From Lactiplantibacillus plantarum EGD-AQ4 (GTDB lineage: Bacteria > Bacillota > Bacilli > Lactobacillales > Lactobacillaceae), in the NCBI RefSeq assembly GCF_000463075.2, contig NZ_AVAQ01000023.1:1-64000 (forward strand): 64,000 bases of DNA, in the 5' to 3' direction. The stretch's first letter is position 1. Every line of letters begins with the position of its first letter. The position numbers and the translations under genes are program-made. This document shows, one piece after another, positions 61,972 to 64,000 of this stretch. The notes under the pieces are model-generated. The model made no database searches. It was not told where the DNA came from and worked only from the letters and a program-made list of their open reading frames with translations.

Positions 61972-62124
61972 CAACCTTTATATCCTTCCTCTAGTATGCC
62001 GTATTTTGAATGTGAGGGCAAGAAGGCGGTTACACACGGTGCTTCATTGGCAATATCCACAGTGTGAGTGGAATGCTGGTCAATCCAAACCTACGTCGAC
62101 TATCCGACCAGAAAAAGTGTATAT

Positions 62125-62160
62125 AAAAAGACTCCTCCAGAATCATTTTCTGAAGGAATC
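62125..62160 (-). terminator. Terminator after the Ser/Thr-rich exported protein gene
   Basis: GACTCCTCCAGAA pairs with TTCTGAAGGAATC with mismatches; AAAAA at 62125-62129 gives the T-run on the minus strand. Confidence 0.75.
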
Positions 62161-62196
62161 TCCTTGACCGTTATTAGCTCACTTCAGTCGAACGGC

Positions 62197-62841
62197 TTAA
62201 GGTTGCGTCGAAACGACTTGCCAGACATCCCCTTTGGCAAGTTGTTGCTGCTCAAGTTGACCCTGGGCATTAACCCGGAACCGTCCTGCTAAGTGCGCCA
62301 CATCGGCATTTTGATTTTCATAAACTTCAACGTAGACGAGTCCGCCCTGTTGATATTGATTGAAGACAAAGTTCTGTTTGTTAGCGGTTGTCCCTTGATA
62401 CTGGGCTGCCACTTGTTGCCAAGCCCAATCGTTGATCTGACTGGTCGTTAAATGTTGCGTTGCAACGGTACTGCTAGTCGCTGATGAGGACGATTGCTTG
62501 CTGTTCCCCGTTGCTGCAGAACTAGCTGTTTGACTGCTGGTCGTCGTGGAATCCGTTGATGACTGTGCATCCGTCCCAGTCGTTGATGAGCTCCGACTAT
62601 CGGAAGTTGCAGTTGTTGACGAGTCATCAGCTGTCGAAGACGATTTTGTTGCGGTTGACTTCTCGGTCTTAGCATCTGACGAGGATGCGGACTTACTCGA
62701 CTTCTCAGCCTTCTTTGACACGACCGTCTTCGTTTCACTAACACGTTGTTGACTAGTTTGGTGGTCGGCCTCCAAATAATAGCCACCCCCAAGCGCTGCA
62801 ATTGCGGCGATTACTGCGGTACTAACTAACACTTTTTTCAA
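62197..62841 (-). CDS. Membrane-anchored Ser/Thr-rich extracellular protein
   Basis: A 214 aa protein: N-terminal anchor (KKVLVSTAVIAAIAALGGGYYL), a ~100 residue Ser/Thr/Ala linker, and a ~75 residue C-terminal domain (LTTSQINDWAWQQVAAQY...LVYVEVYENQNADVAHLAGRFRVNAQGQL) of a type found at the end of many small lactobacillus surface proteins, function unknown. The start is TTG 62841, nine bases after GGGGAG; a TTG three codons earlier is too close to that site. No lipobox cysteine is present. Confidence 0.75.
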   Translation of the reverse strand: MKKVLVSTAVIAAIAALGGGYYLEADHQTSQQRVSETKTVVSKKAEKSSKSASSSDAKTEKSTATKSSSTADDSSTTATSDSRSSSTTGTDAQSSTDSTTTSSQTASSAATGNSKQSSSSATSSTVATQHLTTSQINDWAWQQVAAQYQGTTANKQNFVFNQYQQGGLVYVEVYENQNADVAHLAGRFRVNAQGQLEQQQLAKGDVWQVVSTQP

Positions 62842-63104
62842 GATAATCAACTCCCCAAAGATTAATTGTCTGATACTATCTAAAGCATACGCTATGTTGA
62901 CTCACTTTACCAACGTTTACCTGTTTTAGATGCAAATTTAATGTTTCGATAAGAATTGGGGTTTACCTAGAAACTTCGGGTTTAGAAAATGCCGCCGACT
63001 GTATCAAAAACGTGTAATCAACGAAACCAGTAGACACACAATTGGCTTGCATCCCACAATAGATTTCACAAACACTCAGTATCAACGAGTCCCCTAATTA
63101 TCCC

Positions 63105-64000
63105 CTAACGTTTATTGCGCCGATTCTTTTTGGGCCGCTTACGTTTCTTCTTTTTTCGGAATGCTGGTGTCGCATCCATCCCTAGCTTCTTATGCAAGCG
63201 CAGTTTCTCAGCTCTGACAACTTGTTGCAGAGCTTGCGCACGCTGCTTTGAAAGTGTTGTATACACTTCTAGCATATCCACCATGACCATCAATTTATTG
63301 ATGTCATCGAGCTGTATTCGTTGCACAGACTCTTGTTGTTCAGGATCATCAACAACTGAATTAGGCCCGTATTCAAGCGACATGGTCTCTTCAAGCGCTT
63401 CCGTGGTCAATTCCTCAGGCTGTAGAAGGTTGAAGTCGTATGCACTGCCAAGGTAAAACTCAAAAGGCGCCACATAATCAGAAACCAGGCCTATATTTTC
63501 AGGATGCTTTTGCTGTTGATCTAAATAGGCCCTAAACGCGAGTTCAACTGCAATGCGGTGTGCCTTAATCGCGTCCTTACGATGCCAAGACCGACCCTCG
63601 AAAGTCTCAACATGCGCATCCGAATTCAAGTAATCTCTTTCCTGATTAGGGCTGTAAAAGTCAATCAACTTGGCCAGTTGCTCTGGATCATCGAATACTG
63701 CCGCCGTGATTGGAAAACCATTCTCATATTCACTAAATATGTCATTCTTGTGGTCAGTCACATAATTGTTGATACTGTCGTCATCATCCAAGTCAACACC
63801 AGCCGCTTGAATTTTCAGGATCATCTTCTTGTCTACCGAATAATTGTTGGAATCCTTAGCTGCTTCAACCATTTTTGCAGCAGCCGCTTGGATGTACCGT
63901 TGGAGTTGAGCGACCTTATTTGGTTTCATCATCTGCTCGGAACCTACGATACCAATCAAATCAGTTAACATTGGACCAATCGCCGCATATTCTTCTTGAC
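63105..64000 (-). CDS. Acidic protein with lysine/arginine-rich tail, unknown function (partial)
   Basis: The frame is open to the right edge of the window (codons before the ATG at 63971 read QEEYAAIGP), so the true start is probably outside; about 298 codons are visible. The protein is helical and acidic over most of its length (DLDDDDSINN, DDPEQQESVQ), with a possible coiled coil near the end (LEVYTTLSKQRAQALQQVVRAEKLRLHKK), then a very basic tail (FRKKKKRKRPKKNRRNKR) that probably binds nucleic acid. No family recognised; the tail recalls SEC-C/YecA-like proteins only in charge, without cysteines. Confidence 0.65.
   Translation of the reverse strand, partial: QEEYAAIGPMLTDLIGIVGSEQMMKPNKVAQLQRYIQAAAAKMVEAAKDSNNYSVDKKMILKIQAAGVDLDDDDSINNYVTDHKNDIFSEYENGFPITAAVFDDPEQLAKLIDFYSPNQERDYLNSDAHVETFEGRSWHRKDAIKAHRIAVELAFRAYLDQQQKHPENIGLVSDYVAPFEFYLGSAYDFNLLQPEELTTEALEETMSLEYGPNSVVDDPEQQESVQRIQLDDINKLMVMVDMLEVYTTLSKQRAQALQQVVRAEKLRLHKKLGMDATPAFRKKKKRKRPKKNRRNKR

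Overview
The window looks like chromosomal DNA of a lactic acid bacterium, most probably Lactiplantibacillus plantarum or a close relative. This is inferred from gene content, not from a search. The indicators are two surface proteins ending in LPQTxE-type sorting signals, a pyruvate oxidase with a catabolite-response element at its promoter, a penicillin-acylase/bile-salt-hydrolase family enzyme, a pneumococcal-type nicotinamidase, a T-box in front of a trans-sulfuration gene, and strong AGGAGG ribosome sites. There is no rRNA, tRNA, CRISPR array, prophage or recognisable insertion sequence.

Layout. 1-16.5 kb: the 5' end of an ABC exporter half-subunit with a terminator-like leader, an MFS carrier, an AT-rich AbiE-type toxin-antitoxin pair, aspartate-semialdehyde dehydrogenase, a penicillin-V-acylase-like hydrolase, a second MFS carrier, a TMEM175-like channel divergent from an MMPL transporter, and a large proline-repeat surface adhesin. 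17.9-28.1 kb: envelope genes (LtaS-type lipoteichoic acid synthase, membrane glycerophosphodiesterase, a surface hydrolase and a second adhesin homologous to the first), plus a GNAT enzyme and a ferredoxin-NADP reductase-like flavoprotein. 28.2-42.9 kb: PPK2 kinase, nitroreductase, nucleoside hydrolase, a protein made only of HTH-like repeats, a secreted serine-rich protein, RNase HI, a LacI-HAD pair, an RpiR regulator, two Gfo/Idh/MocA oxidoreductases and an isolated Dxs-like synthase. 44.4-64 kb: Na+/H+ antiporter, nicotinamidase, a GntR-ABC operon, an M3 oligopeptidase followed by an XRE regulator and a methyltransferase-like gene, pyruvate oxidase, an esterase, a thioredoxin-like protein, a T-box-controlled PLP enzyme, and small secreted or unknown genes.

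The most unusual content is non-coding. Three ~1 kb elements (16837-17826, 22894-23892, 43176-44123) and one ~180 bp deletion derivative (about 5743-5923) share near-identical terminal inverted repeats around ATGATTAAAACGTGCCAG. All lie between genes and carry no convincing gene. Each long copy consists of two diverged, inward-facing versions of one ~400 nt module that folds into a closing stem with internal hairpins. The hairpins differ in sequence between copies but keep their pairing. I do not recognise this family.

Most genes are single units or pairs bounded by clear intrinsic terminators. The likely multi-gene units are abiEi-abiEii, TMEM175-72 aa ORF, nitroreductase-PPK2, LacI-HAD, the two oxidoreductases, GntR-ABC ATPase-permease, M3 peptidase-XRE-methyltransferase, and the 96 aa membrane protein-118 aa protein pair.
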